Shown in pieces: positions 45,708 through 54,572 of a stretch of DNA of 64,000 bases. The notes beneath the pieces were generated by a model. The model was not told the origin of the DNA. It saw nothing but the letters and a program-made list of their open reading frames with translations, and made no database searches. Every line of letters starts with the position of its first letter. Positions within the stretch are counted from its first letter, which is position 1. Made by a program: the position numbers and the translations under genes. This DNA comes from Pseudomonas gingeri (GTDB lineage Bacteria; Pseudomonadota; Gammaproteobacteria; Pseudomonadales; Pseudomonadaceae), in the NCBI RefSeq assembly GCF_013386115.1, contig NZ_JACAOR010000008.1:261398-325397 (forward strand), written 5' to 3'.

Positions 45708-46907
45708 CTAGATGGCGCCGCTTTCACGCAGCCGTGCAACCTGTACCTTGTCATAACCGAGGCTGCCCAGCACCTCGGCATTGTGTTCGCCCAGCTGCGG
45801 GCCGACCCATTCGGTGGAGCCAGGCGTCTGCGAGAGTTTCGGCACGATGCCGGGCATCTTGAAGTCCTTGCCGTCGGGCAGCTTGGCCTGCAGGAACATC
45901 TCCCGGGCGAGAAATTGCGGGTCGCTGAACATGTCCTCGGCGCTGTAGATGCGGCTGGCGGGGACATCGGCGCCGTTCAGGGCGGCGATCACCGCGTCCA
46001 GGGGCAGTGAGTTGACCCAGCGGTCAATCACCCCGTAGATCTCGTCACGCCGGCTGTCGCGCCCGTCATTGCTGGCCAGCAGCGGGTCGTTCGCCAGGTC
46101 TTCGCGGCCGATGGCCTGCATGAAGCGCTTGAAGATCGCATCGCCATTGGCGCCGATCTGCACATGCCGGCCATCGGCCGTGGTGTGGATCGACGATGGC
46201 GTGATGCCCGGCATGATATTGCCGGTGCGTTCGCGGATGAAACCGAACACATCGAACTCCGGCACCATGCTTTCCATCATCGCGAAGATAGCTTCGTACA
46301 GGGCGACATCCACCACCTGGCCTTCTCCGCCATTCACTTCGCGATGACGCAATGCCATCAGGGCGCCAATCACGCCCCACAGCGCGGCAATCGAGTCGCC
46401 GATGGAGATCCCGGTGCGCACCGGCGGGCGGTCTTCGAAACCGGTGATGTAGCGCAGCCCGCCCATGGACTCGCCGACCGCGCCAAATCCCGGCTGGTCC
46501 TTCATCGGTCCGGTCTGGCCGAACCCGGACAGGCGCACCATCACCAGCCCGGGATTCAGCGCATGCAGGGTTTCCCAGCCCAGGCCGAGCTTTTCCAGGA
46601 CGCCGGGGCGAAAGTTCTCGATCAGGATGTCCGCTTCGCCGAGCAACTGCTTGAGGATCGCCAGGCCGTCCGGATGCTTCAGGTTCAGCGTCAGGGATTT
46701 CTTGTTGCGCGCCTGGACAAACCACCACAGCGAGGTGCCTTCGTACAGCTTGCGCCATTTGCGCAGCGGGTCGCCGCCGTCCGGCGATTCGACCTTGATC
46801 ACCTCGGCGCCGAATTCGGCGCAGATCCGCGAGGCGAAAGGGCCGGCGATCAGGGTTCCGAGCTCGATGACTTTCAGGCCGGAGAGAGGTTTGGCGGTGA
46901 ACGGCAT
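45708..46907 (-). CDS. CaiB/BaiF family CoA transferase (family III)
   Basis: A 399-residue class III CoA transferase. N-terminal motifs are PLSGLKVIELGTLIAGPFAS and FGAEVIKVESPDGGDPLRKW; further on NKKSLTLNLKHPDGLAIL and ENFRPGVLEKLGLGWETL with the catalytic Asp expected in the VRLSGFGQTGPMKDQPGF region. It moves CoA between carboxylic acids, for example succinyl-CoA and an organic acid. No partner dehydrogenase or lyase is adjacent, so the substrate is unknown. Start is ATG 46907. Confidence 0.9.
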   Translation of the reverse strand: MPFTAKPLSGLKVIELGTLIAGPFASRICAEFGAEVIKVESPDGGDPLRKWRKLYEGTSLWWFVQARNKKSLTLNLKHPDGLAILKQLLGEADILIENFRPGVLEKLGLGWETLHALNPGLVMVRLSGFGQTGPMKDQPGFGAVGESMGGLRYITGFEDRPPVRTGISIGDSIAALWGVIGALMALRHREVNGGEGQVVDVALYEAIFAMMESMVPEFDVFGFIRERTGNIMPGITPSSIHTTADGRHVQIGANGDAIFKRFMQAIGREDLANDPLLASNDGRDSRRDEIYGVIDRWVNSLPLDAVIAALNGADVPASRIYSAEDMFSDPQFLAREMFLQAKLPDGKDFKMPGIVPKLSQTPGSTEWVGPQLGEHNAEVLGSLGYDKVQVARLRESGAI

Positions 46908-47046
46908 GGGCGATCCTGTAGGACAAGACGAGGGCAGTAGAGCCTTTTAACATGGCGCGCGCCATCTTCATAACCATCAGCAGTCGTTGATTGACCTGCG
47001 TATCGGTTAGACTTGGCGCCTTTCCTCGTCTCTAGAAGCCCCGTTC

Positions 47047-47589
47047 ATGGCCCAGCCGTCCACGACCTACAAGTTCGAACTCAACCTCACCGACCTGGAT
47101 CGCAGCGTCTACGAAAGCGTCAAGCAGACCATTGCCCGCCATCCTTCGGAAACCGAAGAGCGGATGACCGTGCGTTTGCTGGCCTACGCCCTCTGGTACA
47201 ACGAACTGCTGGCTTTTGGTCGTGGTCTGTCGGAGGTGGACGAGCCTGCGTTGTGGGAAAAAAGCCTGGATGATCGCGTCCTGCACTGGATCGAAGTCGG
47301 CCAGCCGGATGCCGATCGCCTGACCTGGTGCTCGCGTCGTACCGAGCGTACCAGCCTGCTGGCCTACGGCAGCCTGCGCGTCTGGGAAACCAAGGTGGTC
47401 CCGGCGGTGAAGAACCTGAAGAACGTCAATATCGCGGCGGTTCCGCAGGAAGTCCTGGAAACCCTCGCCAAGGACATGCCGCGCGTCATCAAGTGGGATG
47501 TGATGATCAGCGAAGGCACGATCTTCGTCACCGATGATCGCGGCCAGCATGAAGTCCAGCTCGAATGGCTGATGGGCGAGCGCGGTTAA
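47047..47589 (+). CDS. yaeQ: YaeQ family protein
   Basis: A 180-residue protein of the YaeQ family, which has a PD-(D/E)XK nuclease-like fold. Typical segments are STTYKFELNLTDLDRSVYES, EERMTVRLLAYALWYNELL, DDRVLHWIEVGQPDADRL and KNLKNVNIAAVPQEVLETL. Function is not firmly known; older reports link it to RfaH-like effects. It lies 54 bp upstream of recJ. Confidence 0.92.
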   Translation: MAQPSTTYKFELNLTDLDRSVYESVKQTIARHPSETEERMTVRLLAYALWYNELLAFGRGLSEVDEPALWEKSLDDRVLHWIEVGQPDADRLTWCSRRTERTSLLAYGSLRVWETKVVPAVKNLKNVNIAAVPQEVLETLAKDMPRVIKWDVMISEGTIFVTDDRGQHEVQLEWLMGERG

Positions 47590-47643
47590 CCGCGGCGCCA
47601 CCGTTTCCACTCCTGTGTATTGAAGAGAAATTCCGCCAACGCC

Positions 47644-49353
47644 ATGCGTATCGAACCCCGTCCACTGCCCGCCACCCTGCCTTTTCTCGGCGACCTGCCG
47701 CCACTGCTGACCCGCCTGTACGCGGCGCGGGGTGTCGAATCGGCTGCCGAACTGGATAAAAGCCTGGCGCGTCTGATTCCCTTCCAGCAACTCAAGGGGA
47801 TCGACGCCGCGGTGGACCTGCTGGTGGTGGCGCTGGAGCAGCGCCAGCGGATCCTGATCGTCGGCGACTTCGACGCCGATGGCGCGACCGCCAGTACCGT
47901 GGGCTTGCTGGGCTTGCGCCTGCTGGGCGCGGCGCATGTCGATTACCTGGTGCCGAACCGTTTCGAGTACGGCTACGGCCTGACCCCGGAAATCGTTGCC
48001 GTGGCGTTGCAGCGCGAGCCGCAATTGCTGATCACCGTCGACAACGGCATCTCCAGTATCGAAGGTGTGCTGGCGGCCAAGGCGGCCGGCCTGAAGGTGC
48101 TGGTGACCGATCACCACTTGCCGGGCAACGAACTGCCGGCGGCCGACGCCATCGTCAATCCGAATCAGCCCGGTTGCGCGTTCCCGAGCAAGGCGCTGGC
48201 CGGGGTCGGGGTGATCTTCTATGTGCTGATGGCCCTGCGCGCGCGCCTGCGCAGCCTGGGCCGCTATGAAAACCAGCCGCAGCCGAATATCGGCGAACTG
48301 CTCGACCTGGTGGCGTTGGGCAGCGTGGCCGACGTGGTGCCCCTGGACGCCAACAACCGGATCCTGGTGCACCAGGGCCTGGAACGCATTCGTGCCGGCC
48401 GGGCCCGCCCGGGGCTCAAGGCGATCCTCGAAGTGGCCAAGCGCGATCACTCGCGCCTGACCTCCACCGACCTCGGCTTTATCCTCGGACCACGCCTGAA
48501 CGCGGCGGGGCGCCTGGACGACATGAGCCTGGGCATCGAGTGCCTGCTTGCCGAGGACCCGGTATTGGCGCTGGAAATGGCCACCCAGCTGGATGACATG
48601 AACAAGGACCGCAAGTCCATCGAGCAGGGCATGCAGCGCGAAGCCCTGGCCCAGCTCAAGGACTTGCCGGTGGAGTCGATGCCGTTCGGCCTGTGCCTGT
48701 TCGATCCGGACTGGCACCAGGGGGTGATCGGTATTCTCGCCTCGCGGATGAAGGAGCGTTATCACCGCCCGACCATAGCCTTCGCCGATGCCGGCGACGG
48801 CATGCTCAAGGGCTCTGGTCGTTCGGTCGCCGGGTTCCATATTCGCGATGCCTTGAGCGTGGTGGCGGCGCAGCACCCGGACCTGATGGGCAAGTACGGT
48901 GGCCACGCCATGGCCGCCGGCCTGAGCCTGCCGCAGGAAAACTTCCCGCTGTTCGCCGAAGCCTTCGATGCCGAAGTGCGTCGTCAGCTCAGCGAGGAAG
49001 ACCTGACCGGACGCTTGCAGACCGACGGTACGCTGGCCCTGGAAGAGTTCAACCTGGAACTGGCGCGGGCCCTGCGCAACGCCGGCCCCTGGGGCCAGCA
49101 TTTCCCCGAACCGTTGTTCCACGGGGTATTCCAGCTGGTGGAAAAGCGCATCGTCGGCGAGCGGCATCTGAAGGTGGTGCTGAAAAGCGAGTGTGGCTCG
49201 GTGAAGCTCGATGGCATCGCCTTTGGCATCGACCCGGAAATCTGGGCAAACGCACGGGTCGACTGGGTCGAGCTGGCCTACAAGCTCGATCTCAACGAGT
49301 TCCGTGGCAAGGAAAGCGTGCAACTGATGATTGCCCACATCGAACCGCGCTGA
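47644..49353 (+). CDS. recJ: Single-stranded-DNA-specific exonuclease RecJ
   Basis: A 569-residue 5'-3' exonuclease of the DHH superfamily acting in mismatch repair, base excision repair and RecFOR recombination. Catalytic motifs are VGDFDADGATAS (motif I), VTVDNGISS (motif II), VTDHHLPGNELP (DHH, motif III), and SVADVVPLDANNR (motif IV). The DHHA1 part carries GRSVAGFHIRDAL and GGHAMAAGLSL. The ATG at 47644 (MRIEPRPLPATLP) is the family start; an upstream in-frame ATG at 47620 is less likely. Together with recO at the other end of the window it covers the RecF pathway. Confidence 0.97.
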   Translation: MRIEPRPLPATLPFLGDLPPLLTRLYAARGVESAAELDKSLARLIPFQQLKGIDAAVDLLVVALEQRQRILIVGDFDADGATASTVGLLGLRLLGAAHVDYLVPNRFEYGYGLTPEIVAVALQREPQLLITVDNGISSIEGVLAAKAAGLKVLVTDHHLPGNELPAADAIVNPNQPGCAFPSKALAGVGVIFYVLMALRARLRSLGRYENQPQPNIGELLDLVALGSVADVVPLDANNRILVHQGLERIRAGRARPGLKAILEVAKRDHSRLTSTDLGFILGPRLNAAGRLDDMSLGIECLLAEDPVLALEMATQLDDMNKDRKSIEQGMQREALAQLKDLPVESMPFGLCLFDPDWHQGVIGILASRMKERYHRPTIAFADAGDGMLKGSGRSVAGFHIRDALSVVAAQHPDLMGKYGGHAMAAGLSLPQENFPLFAEAFDAEVRRQLSEEDLTGRLQTDGTLALEEFNLELARALRNAGPWGQHFPEPLFHGVFQLVEKRIVGERHLKVVLKSECGSVKLDGIAFGIDPEIWANARVDWVELAYKLDLNEFRGKESVQLMIAHIEPR

Positions 49354-49538
49354 GCTTTAAATCGGCTGAACCCTCCGGCGTCCGTCATTGTCGACTAGGC
49401 TCTAAGCACTGTCTGAATGGTCTTGTGACGTTGTCTTCCTTATCCATCCGCCGGGGGGCGGACGCCCACTTTTTCCTGTCACTCGTCGACGTTCTCACAG
49501 AACCCTGGAGCCAGCCCACTTGATTTGAGAGGTGCCCC

Positions 49539-50645
49539 ATGAGTCTGCTGCTTGAACCCTATACCCTTCGCCAATTGACCCTGCTGAACCGCATCGCGGT
49601 CTCGCCGATGTGCCAGTACTCCAGCGTCGATGGCTTGGCCAATGACTGGCATCTGGTCCACCTCGGCAGCCGGGCGGTCGGCGGCGCCGGACTGATCTTT
49701 ACCGAAGCCACGGCGGTGACCGCCGATGGCCGCATCACCGCCCAGGACCTGGGCCTGTGGAATGACGAACAGATCGAACCGCTGCAGCGCATTACCCGCT
49801 TTGTCACGGCCCAGGGCGCCGTCGCCGGGATCCAGCTGGCCCATGCCGGGCGCAAGGCCAGCACCCATCGACCCTGGCTCGGCAAGCATGGCAGCGTCAA
49901 ACCCGAGGATGGCGGTTGGACGCCGGTCGGACCGTCGCCGATTGCCTTCGACCCGCAGCACACGCCACCGCTGCAACTGGATGAGGGGCAGATCGCCGAG
50001 GTGATCGAGGCATTTGTCGCGGCGGCCAAGCGCGCCCTGGTCGCCGGCTTCAAGGTGGTCGAGGTGCATGCTGCCCACGGCTATCTGCTGCACCAGTTCC
50101 TCTCGCCCCTGAGCAATCAGCGGCGTGACCAGTACGGCGGCTCGTTCGAAAACCGTATTCGCCTGGTCCTGCAGGTCACCGAAGCGGTGCGGGCGGTCTG
50201 GCCCGAGGAGTTGCCGTTGTTCGTGCGCGTCTCGGCCACCGACTGGGTGGAAGACGGCTGGAACCCGGATGAAACCGTGGAACTGGCACGACGCCTGAAA
50301 GACCTTGGCGTCGACCTGATCGATGTGTCCTCGGGTGGCACCGCCGCCAACGCGGAAATCCCCACCGGCCCCGGCTACCAGACCCGATTCGCCGAGCGCG
50401 TGCGCAAGGAATCCGGCATCGCCACCGGCACCGTCGGGCTGATCACCGAGCCGGCCCAGGCCGAACATATCCTGCGTACCTGCCAGGCCGACATCATTCT
50501 CCTGGCCCGCGAGCTGTTGCGCGATCCATATTGGCCGTTGCATGCCGACGATGACCTGGGCGGTCGCAAGGCGATCTGGCCGGCGCAATACCAGCGCGCC
50601 ACCCATCGCGACCAGCCGATCCACGAGTCGGATCTGCGTGAGTGA
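49539..50645 (+). CDS. NADH:flavin oxidoreductase, Old Yellow Enzyme family
   Basis: A 368-residue FMN TIM-barrel enzyme of the thermophilic-like OYE class (YqjM, XenA). Signatures: LLNRIAVSPMCQYSSVDGLA with the active-site Cys, QLAHAGRKASTHRPW, EVHAAHGYLLHQFLSPLSN with the His pair, and GLITEPAQAEHILRT. It reduces activated C=C bonds of enones, nitro compounds or nitrate esters. The natural substrate is unknown. An intergenic 185 bp upstream shows no other gene. Confidence 0.93.
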   Translation: MSLLLEPYTLRQLTLLNRIAVSPMCQYSSVDGLANDWHLVHLGSRAVGGAGLIFTEATAVTADGRITAQDLGLWNDEQIEPLQRITRFVTAQGAVAGIQLAHAGRKASTHRPWLGKHGSVKPEDGGWTPVGPSPIAFDPQHTPPLQLDEGQIAEVIEAFVAAAKRALVAGFKVVEVHAAHGYLLHQFLSPLSNQRRDQYGGSFENRIRLVLQVTEAVRAVWPEELPLFVRVSATDWVEDGWNPDETVELARRLKDLGVDLIDVSSGGTAANAEIPTGPGYQTRFAERVRKESGIATGTVGLITEPAQAEHILRTCQADIILLARELLRDPYWPLHADDDLGGRKAIWPAQYQRATHRDQPIHESDLRE

Positions 50646-50674
50646 GAAGGGGATGCGCCCTGCATGAAAACACC

Positions 50675-50700
50675 GAGACCCGCCGACAAGGCGGGTTCTC
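50675..50700 (+). terminator. Hairpin after the OYE gene
   Basis: GAGACCCGCC (50675-50684) pairs with GGCGGGTTCTC (50690-50700) around a GACAA loop, 29 bp after the stop. No real T tract follows, so termination may be partial. Confidence 0.6.
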
Positions 50701-50832
50701 TATGGATTGCAGGATTTTCCCTCTGCAAATTCCGAAATGATCTTAGCAGGCTACGGATTCTTCCTACCCTTAGGCTATGTCTGAGACGGTCTGTCCAGAC
50801 GGTTCCTGTGCAGTCACAGAAGGAAGTCGTCC

Positions 50833-51024
50833 ATGTCAAAGGAACGAAGCATTCTTGGATTCATGCTGTTTCTCTGGGCATTCAGGACACCACCTCGCGC
50901 CAGGGTGCGCAGGCTCAGCGATGACGAACGGCAGTTGGTGGAGCATTACCGAAGCTTGTCGGCAGAGGATCGCAATGCGTTGCACTGCCTGTTGAATGCG
51001 ATGGGGAGTGTTTCGCGGTTTTGA
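50833..51024 (+). CDS. Small orphan protein, 63 residues
   Basis: A short gene with a good Shine-Dalgarno site (AGAAGGAAG, about 9 bases before the ATG at 50833). The protein begins MSKERSILGFMLFLWAF, weakly hydrophobic, and ends with two amphipathic helices (LSDDERQLVEHYRSLSAEDR, ALHCLLNAM) like the C-terminal helices of small HTH regulators, but no HTH is present. I do not recognise the family. A hairpin immediately after its stop supports it being expressed. Confidence 0.65.
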   Translation: MSKERSILGFMLFLWAFRTPPRARVRRLSDDERQLVEHYRSLSAEDRNALHCLLNAMGSVSRF

Positions 51025-51049
51025 GCCCCGCCCGAATCCCGGGCGGGGC
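51025..51049. terminator. Shared hairpin between the 63-aa gene and spdH
   Basis: A perfect 10-bp stem GCCCCGCCCG (51025-51034)/CGGGCGGGGC (51040-51049) with an AATCC loop begins right after the small gene and ends 11 bp from the spdH stop. It lies between two converging genes. No T run is found on either side. Confidence 0.6.
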
Positions 51050-51060
51050 CAGGCAGTGCC

Positions 51061-52923
51061 TTATCCCAATTCCCCCACCGCTCGCCAGGCTTCGTCTATC
51101 GCCGCATGGGCATACGCGCTCCATGCCGCATCCGAGTTGGCGATGCTGACCCGGCCCAGCGGCTTGCGCGCCAGCTTCATCAGTTTTTCGCTTTCGTCGG
51201 CATCGTCGAACAGGCTGTTGGAAAAGTACGCGTAGCCGTGGGACCAGCGGTTGACGGTGATCGCCAGGATATCGGTTTCATGATTGAAGCCGCCCGGGCC
51301 GAGCATGCGTTGCAACTGGTCGCGCAATTGCGCCTCCAGTTGCTCGAAGGTCTGGCCGTAGAGCTTGCCGCGTCCGGCCCGTGCCTGGTCGCGGGCGTTC
51401 ATGCCGCTGTTCGGGCTGGTCGGCACGTAGACCATGTGCAGGCCGATCGGCTGGCTCGGGTCCCGCGGATGCTCGTAGCCACCCATGCTCACCGGATAGT
51501 CGAGCTTGATCCGGCTGTAGGGCTGGGTGGCCGCGTAGATTTCGTGCACGCCGAGTTTCTGGAACGACTGCCAGTTGCGGATCACCACCTTGGTGTACAC
51601 CAGCGGGAATTTCACATTCTGGCTCAGGGCATGGGCCTGCGGCGCCGGCAGGTCGCGCAGCAGGTAGGGGATCATCATGTTGTAGCAGGCCAGGATGCAG
51701 TGCTTGCTGCGTACCTGGCTCAGCTGGCCGCCGCGGCTGTAGCCGATGTTCACGCCCTTGCCGACATTTCGCACACTGACCACGGTGCTGTTCAGGCGCA
51801 GTTGCACCGGGGCCTTCGGCTGGTCGAGGCGGGCGTAGTCGAACGGTGCCAGCACGATGTCGTCCATGGTGTGCCCCGGCGCCACCGAGGGAATCAGGCT
51901 GCGCACCAGCAGGCGCGCCAGGGACGCGTTGCCGTCCGGGAAATGGTAGATGTACGGCTCTTCCATTTCCGCCCTGGATTCTTCGCTGATGGGCTCCAGA
52001 TTCATCGCGCCGAAACCGGGGAAACCGACGTTGTAGGCGTCGAACGCCGCCACCGCGTCGATGCTCAGGGCCGAGAAGTCATTGGTGCGGCTCTGGAAGT
52101 ATTTCACCGCGTTTTCCGACAGGCCGACGTCCTTGAGCAGGAAGTCGCGGTAGCTGGTGGCGGCCAGGTGCTCGGCCTTCTCCGTGGCGCTCTTGCCTGG
52201 CAGGTAGTCACGGGGCGACTGGTGCAGTTCGATCAGCGCCTGGCGATCCGCTTCGGGCAGCGGAAAATCGTTGATGAAGTCGCGGATAGGGCGGGCATTC
52301 AGTTGCTGCGGAGCGATATCGTCGGCGACCATCGGTGTCGGGTCGCCGCTCACCAGTTTGTCCTCGCCGAAGTTCTCCTTGTCGAAGAACACCCCGCGGG
52401 ACAGGCCCAGGCCCGGGTAGAACGGCCGGTCGAAGGCGGTTTCGAAGCGCTTGATATCGACCCCGAGCTTCTTCAGCAGGCCGTTGACCTGCTTGCTGTA
52501 CAGATGGTTCGGCGACTGGAAGGCTTCGCTGCCGCCGTAGCCGAGGATCATGCGGCCCCCGGCGGAGAATTCGTTGCGCTTGGCGTGACCGCCGAAGTCG
52601 TCGTGGTTTTCCAGGATCAGGATACGTGCCTTGGGGTGTTTCTCCCGGTAGAACCACGCCGCCGACAAGCCGCTCAGGCCACCGCCGACCACCACCAGGT
52701 CGTACTCTGCGGCAATGGGCAGGTGCGCGGTGTCGAAGACCTTTTTCTCCCAGCCCATCTGGTGGGCGACCTCGAAGGAGCCGACGTGGCTGCCCCGCAG
52801 GCCGGTCAGGGCCGGTGGGTAATAACGTCCGTCTGGCGCGGCCTGGAGCAACTGCAGCGGGGTCATGCCGGCGGCGATGGTGATGGCGACGCCGTTGAGG
52901 AAGTCGCGGCGGGTGATATCCAT
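51061..52923 (-). CDS. spdH: Spermidine dehydrogenase (Tat substrate)
   Basis: A 620-residue FAD- and probably heme-linked dehydrogenase that cleaves spermidine to 1,3-diaminopropane and 4-aminobutanal. The N terminus MDITRRDFLNGVAITIAAG carries a twin-arginine-type motif (Arg5-Arg6). The FAD motif is YDLVVVGGGLSGLSAAWFYR followed by ILENHDDFGGHAKRNEF, and GYGGSEAFQSPNHLYSKQ is typical of SpdH. The length equals the P. aeruginosa enzyme as I recall it. AAGGA precedes the ATG. It is the last gene of a polyamine transport and catabolism cluster, which supports the call. Confidence 0.9.
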   Translation of the reverse strand: MDITRRDFLNGVAITIAAGMTPLQLLQAAPDGRYYPPALTGLRGSHVGSFEVAHQMGWEKKVFDTAHLPIAAEYDLVVVGGGLSGLSAAWFYREKHPKARILILENHDDFGGHAKRNEFSAGGRMILGYGGSEAFQSPNHLYSKQVNGLLKKLGVDIKRFETAFDRPFYPGLGLSRGVFFDKENFGEDKLVSGDPTPMVADDIAPQQLNARPIRDFINDFPLPEADRQALIELHQSPRDYLPGKSATEKAEHLAATSYRDFLLKDVGLSENAVKYFQSRTNDFSALSIDAVAAFDAYNVGFPGFGAMNLEPISEESRAEMEEPYIYHFPDGNASLARLLVRSLIPSVAPGHTMDDIVLAPFDYARLDQPKAPVQLRLNSTVVSVRNVGKGVNIGYSRGGQLSQVRSKHCILACYNMMIPYLLRDLPAPQAHALSQNVKFPLVYTKVVIRNWQSFQKLGVHEIYAATQPYSRIKLDYPVSMGGYEHPRDPSQPIGLHMVYVPTSPNSGMNARDQARAGRGKLYGQTFEQLEAQLRDQLQRMLGPGGFNHETDILAITVNRWSHGYAYFSNSLFDDADESEKLMKLARKPLGRVSIANSDAAWSAYAHAAIDEAWRAVGELG

Positions 52924-52989
52924 GATAGATCCTTGTTTTTTATTGTTGGAACGACCCGGGCAGCCAGTGCACCGCCCGGGCGCCTGCCG

Positions 52990-54471
52990 TTACCGGCTGA
53001 TTTTCCAGGCGTCGCCGGCTGGTGCGGTGCCGCGGTCGTAGGGCTTGCCCAGCCACATGTAGAGCAGGCCCAGTCCGATGACGATGGCGGTGCTCAGGAC
53101 CATGGCGTAGTTGATGTACCAGGCCGCATCCGGCGTACGGGGCCAGGCCATGTTGACGATGGCGCCGACGCCATAGACCAGCGCGCCGATATTCACCGGC
53201 AGGCCCCAGGCCCCCAGGGTGAACTTGCCGCTGGGTTTCCAGCCGCGGGCGCGGGCGAACAGGGCGGCGAGCACGATCATCTGGAAGGCCAGGTAGATGC
53301 CGATGGCCGCGAAGCTGACGATGGTCGCCACCGCGTCCTGCAGGAAGAAGCCGAGGGCGATGATCAGCGCCGGCAGGACCCCGGAGACGAACAAGGCCGC
53401 CACGGGCACCTGGGTGGTCGGTGAAATTCGCTTCAGCAGGTTGCTGCCGATGACCATTTCATCGCGGGCATAGGAGTACAGCAGGCGGCTGGCGGCGGCC
53501 TGCAGGCTGATGACGCAGGAGATGAAGGAAATCATCACCACGCCCATCACCACTTTCGAGCCGACGCTGCCGAAGGCATTGTTGAGGATGGTGGTGACCG
53601 GGTCCTTGTCGGTGCCGTTGATCACCGCCTGCATGTCCGGCACGGCGAGGATCAGCGCCAGGCAGGCGAACATCGCCGCGATACCGCCGATGTAGATGGT
53701 CATGCGCATCGCCACCGGGATCTGCTTGCTCGGGTTCGGGGTTTCCTCGGCCACGTCGCCGCAGGCTTCGAAGCCGTAGTAGAGGAACATGCCCGCCAGC
53801 GATGCGGTGAGGAATGCCGGCAGGTAGGAGCCGTCGACCCGGATATCGAACGTATTGAACAGTACGCTGATGGGCTGGTGGCGTTCGAACACCAGCAGGT
53901 ACACGCCGACGATCACCGCGCCGACCAGTTCGCAGAGAAAACCGAACATGGCGATGCGTGCCAGGACCTTGGTGCCGCTGAGGTTGACCAGGGTGGCGAA
54001 CAGCGTCAGGACCAGGGCGATGACGATATTGGTGTTGTTGCTCGGCTCGAAGCCGAGCATGGCCGCGAGGTAAGGACCGGCACCGACCGCGACGGCGGCG
54101 ATGGTCACGCACAGGGCGATGGAGTAGATCCAGCCGACCATCCACGCCCAGCGTTTACCCACCAGGCGCCGGGCCCAGGGATAGACACCCCCGGAGATCG
54201 GGAACTGCGAGACCACTTCGCCGAAGATCAGGCAGACCAGCAGTTGCCCGCAGCCGACCAGCAGGTAGGCCCAGAACATCGGCGGGCCGCCGGCGGCCAG
54301 GCACAGGCCGAACAGGGTGTAGACGCCGACCACCGGCGAAAGGTAGGTAAAGCCCAGGGCGAAGTTTTCCCACAGGCTCATGCTGCGGTTGAAGTTCGAG
54401 GTATAGCCCAGTTTGCGCAGCTGTTCGGCATCGCTGTCGGCATCTGCGCCGAGGTGGGGTTGTGCACTCAT
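52990..54471 (-). CDS. APC-family amino acid/polyamine permease
   Basis: A 493-residue, 12-helix transporter of the amino acid-choline (ACT) branch of the APC superfamily. The N-terminal LGYTSNFNRSMSLWENFALG and FTYLSPVVGVYTLFGLCLAA are characteristic, as is the FISGGVYPWARRLVGKRW-type segment. Relatives move GABA, putrescine or choline. In this cluster a role in taking up GABA or a polyamine is likely but inferred. The ATG at 54471 has GGAG upstream. It is 66 bp upstream of spdH. Confidence 0.88.
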   Translation of the reverse strand: MSAQPHLGADADSDAEQLRKLGYTSNFNRSMSLWENFALGFTYLSPVVGVYTLFGLCLAAGGPPMFWAYLLVGCGQLLVCLIFGEVVSQFPISGGVYPWARRLVGKRWAWMVGWIYSIALCVTIAAVAVGAGPYLAAMLGFEPSNNTNIVIALVLTLFATLVNLSGTKVLARIAMFGFLCELVGAVIVGVYLLVFERHQPISVLFNTFDIRVDGSYLPAFLTASLAGMFLYYGFEACGDVAEETPNPSKQIPVAMRMTIYIGGIAAMFACLALILAVPDMQAVINGTDKDPVTTILNNAFGSVGSKVVMGVVMISFISCVISLQAAASRLLYSYARDEMVIGSNLLKRISPTTQVPVAALFVSGVLPALIIALGFFLQDAVATIVSFAAIGIYLAFQMIVLAALFARARGWKPSGKFTLGAWGLPVNIGALVYGVGAIVNMAWPRTPDAAWYINYAMVLSTAIVIGLGLLYMWLGKPYDRGTAPAGDAWKISR

Positions 54472-54572
54472 GGCGGTGTGGCTCCAGAAAATCGGCAGAT
54501 TTCGGATGTCCGAAACCGTGGCCGGGCCATGACGGCCCGTCCCGGTTCGGTATTTTTGTGGTGGAGTTGTGC

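Noticed and set aside
46987..47013. Candidate yaeQ promoter (TTGATT and TAGACT)
   Set aside because: The spacer is 15 bases and both hexamers deviate from consensus; not strong enough to list.
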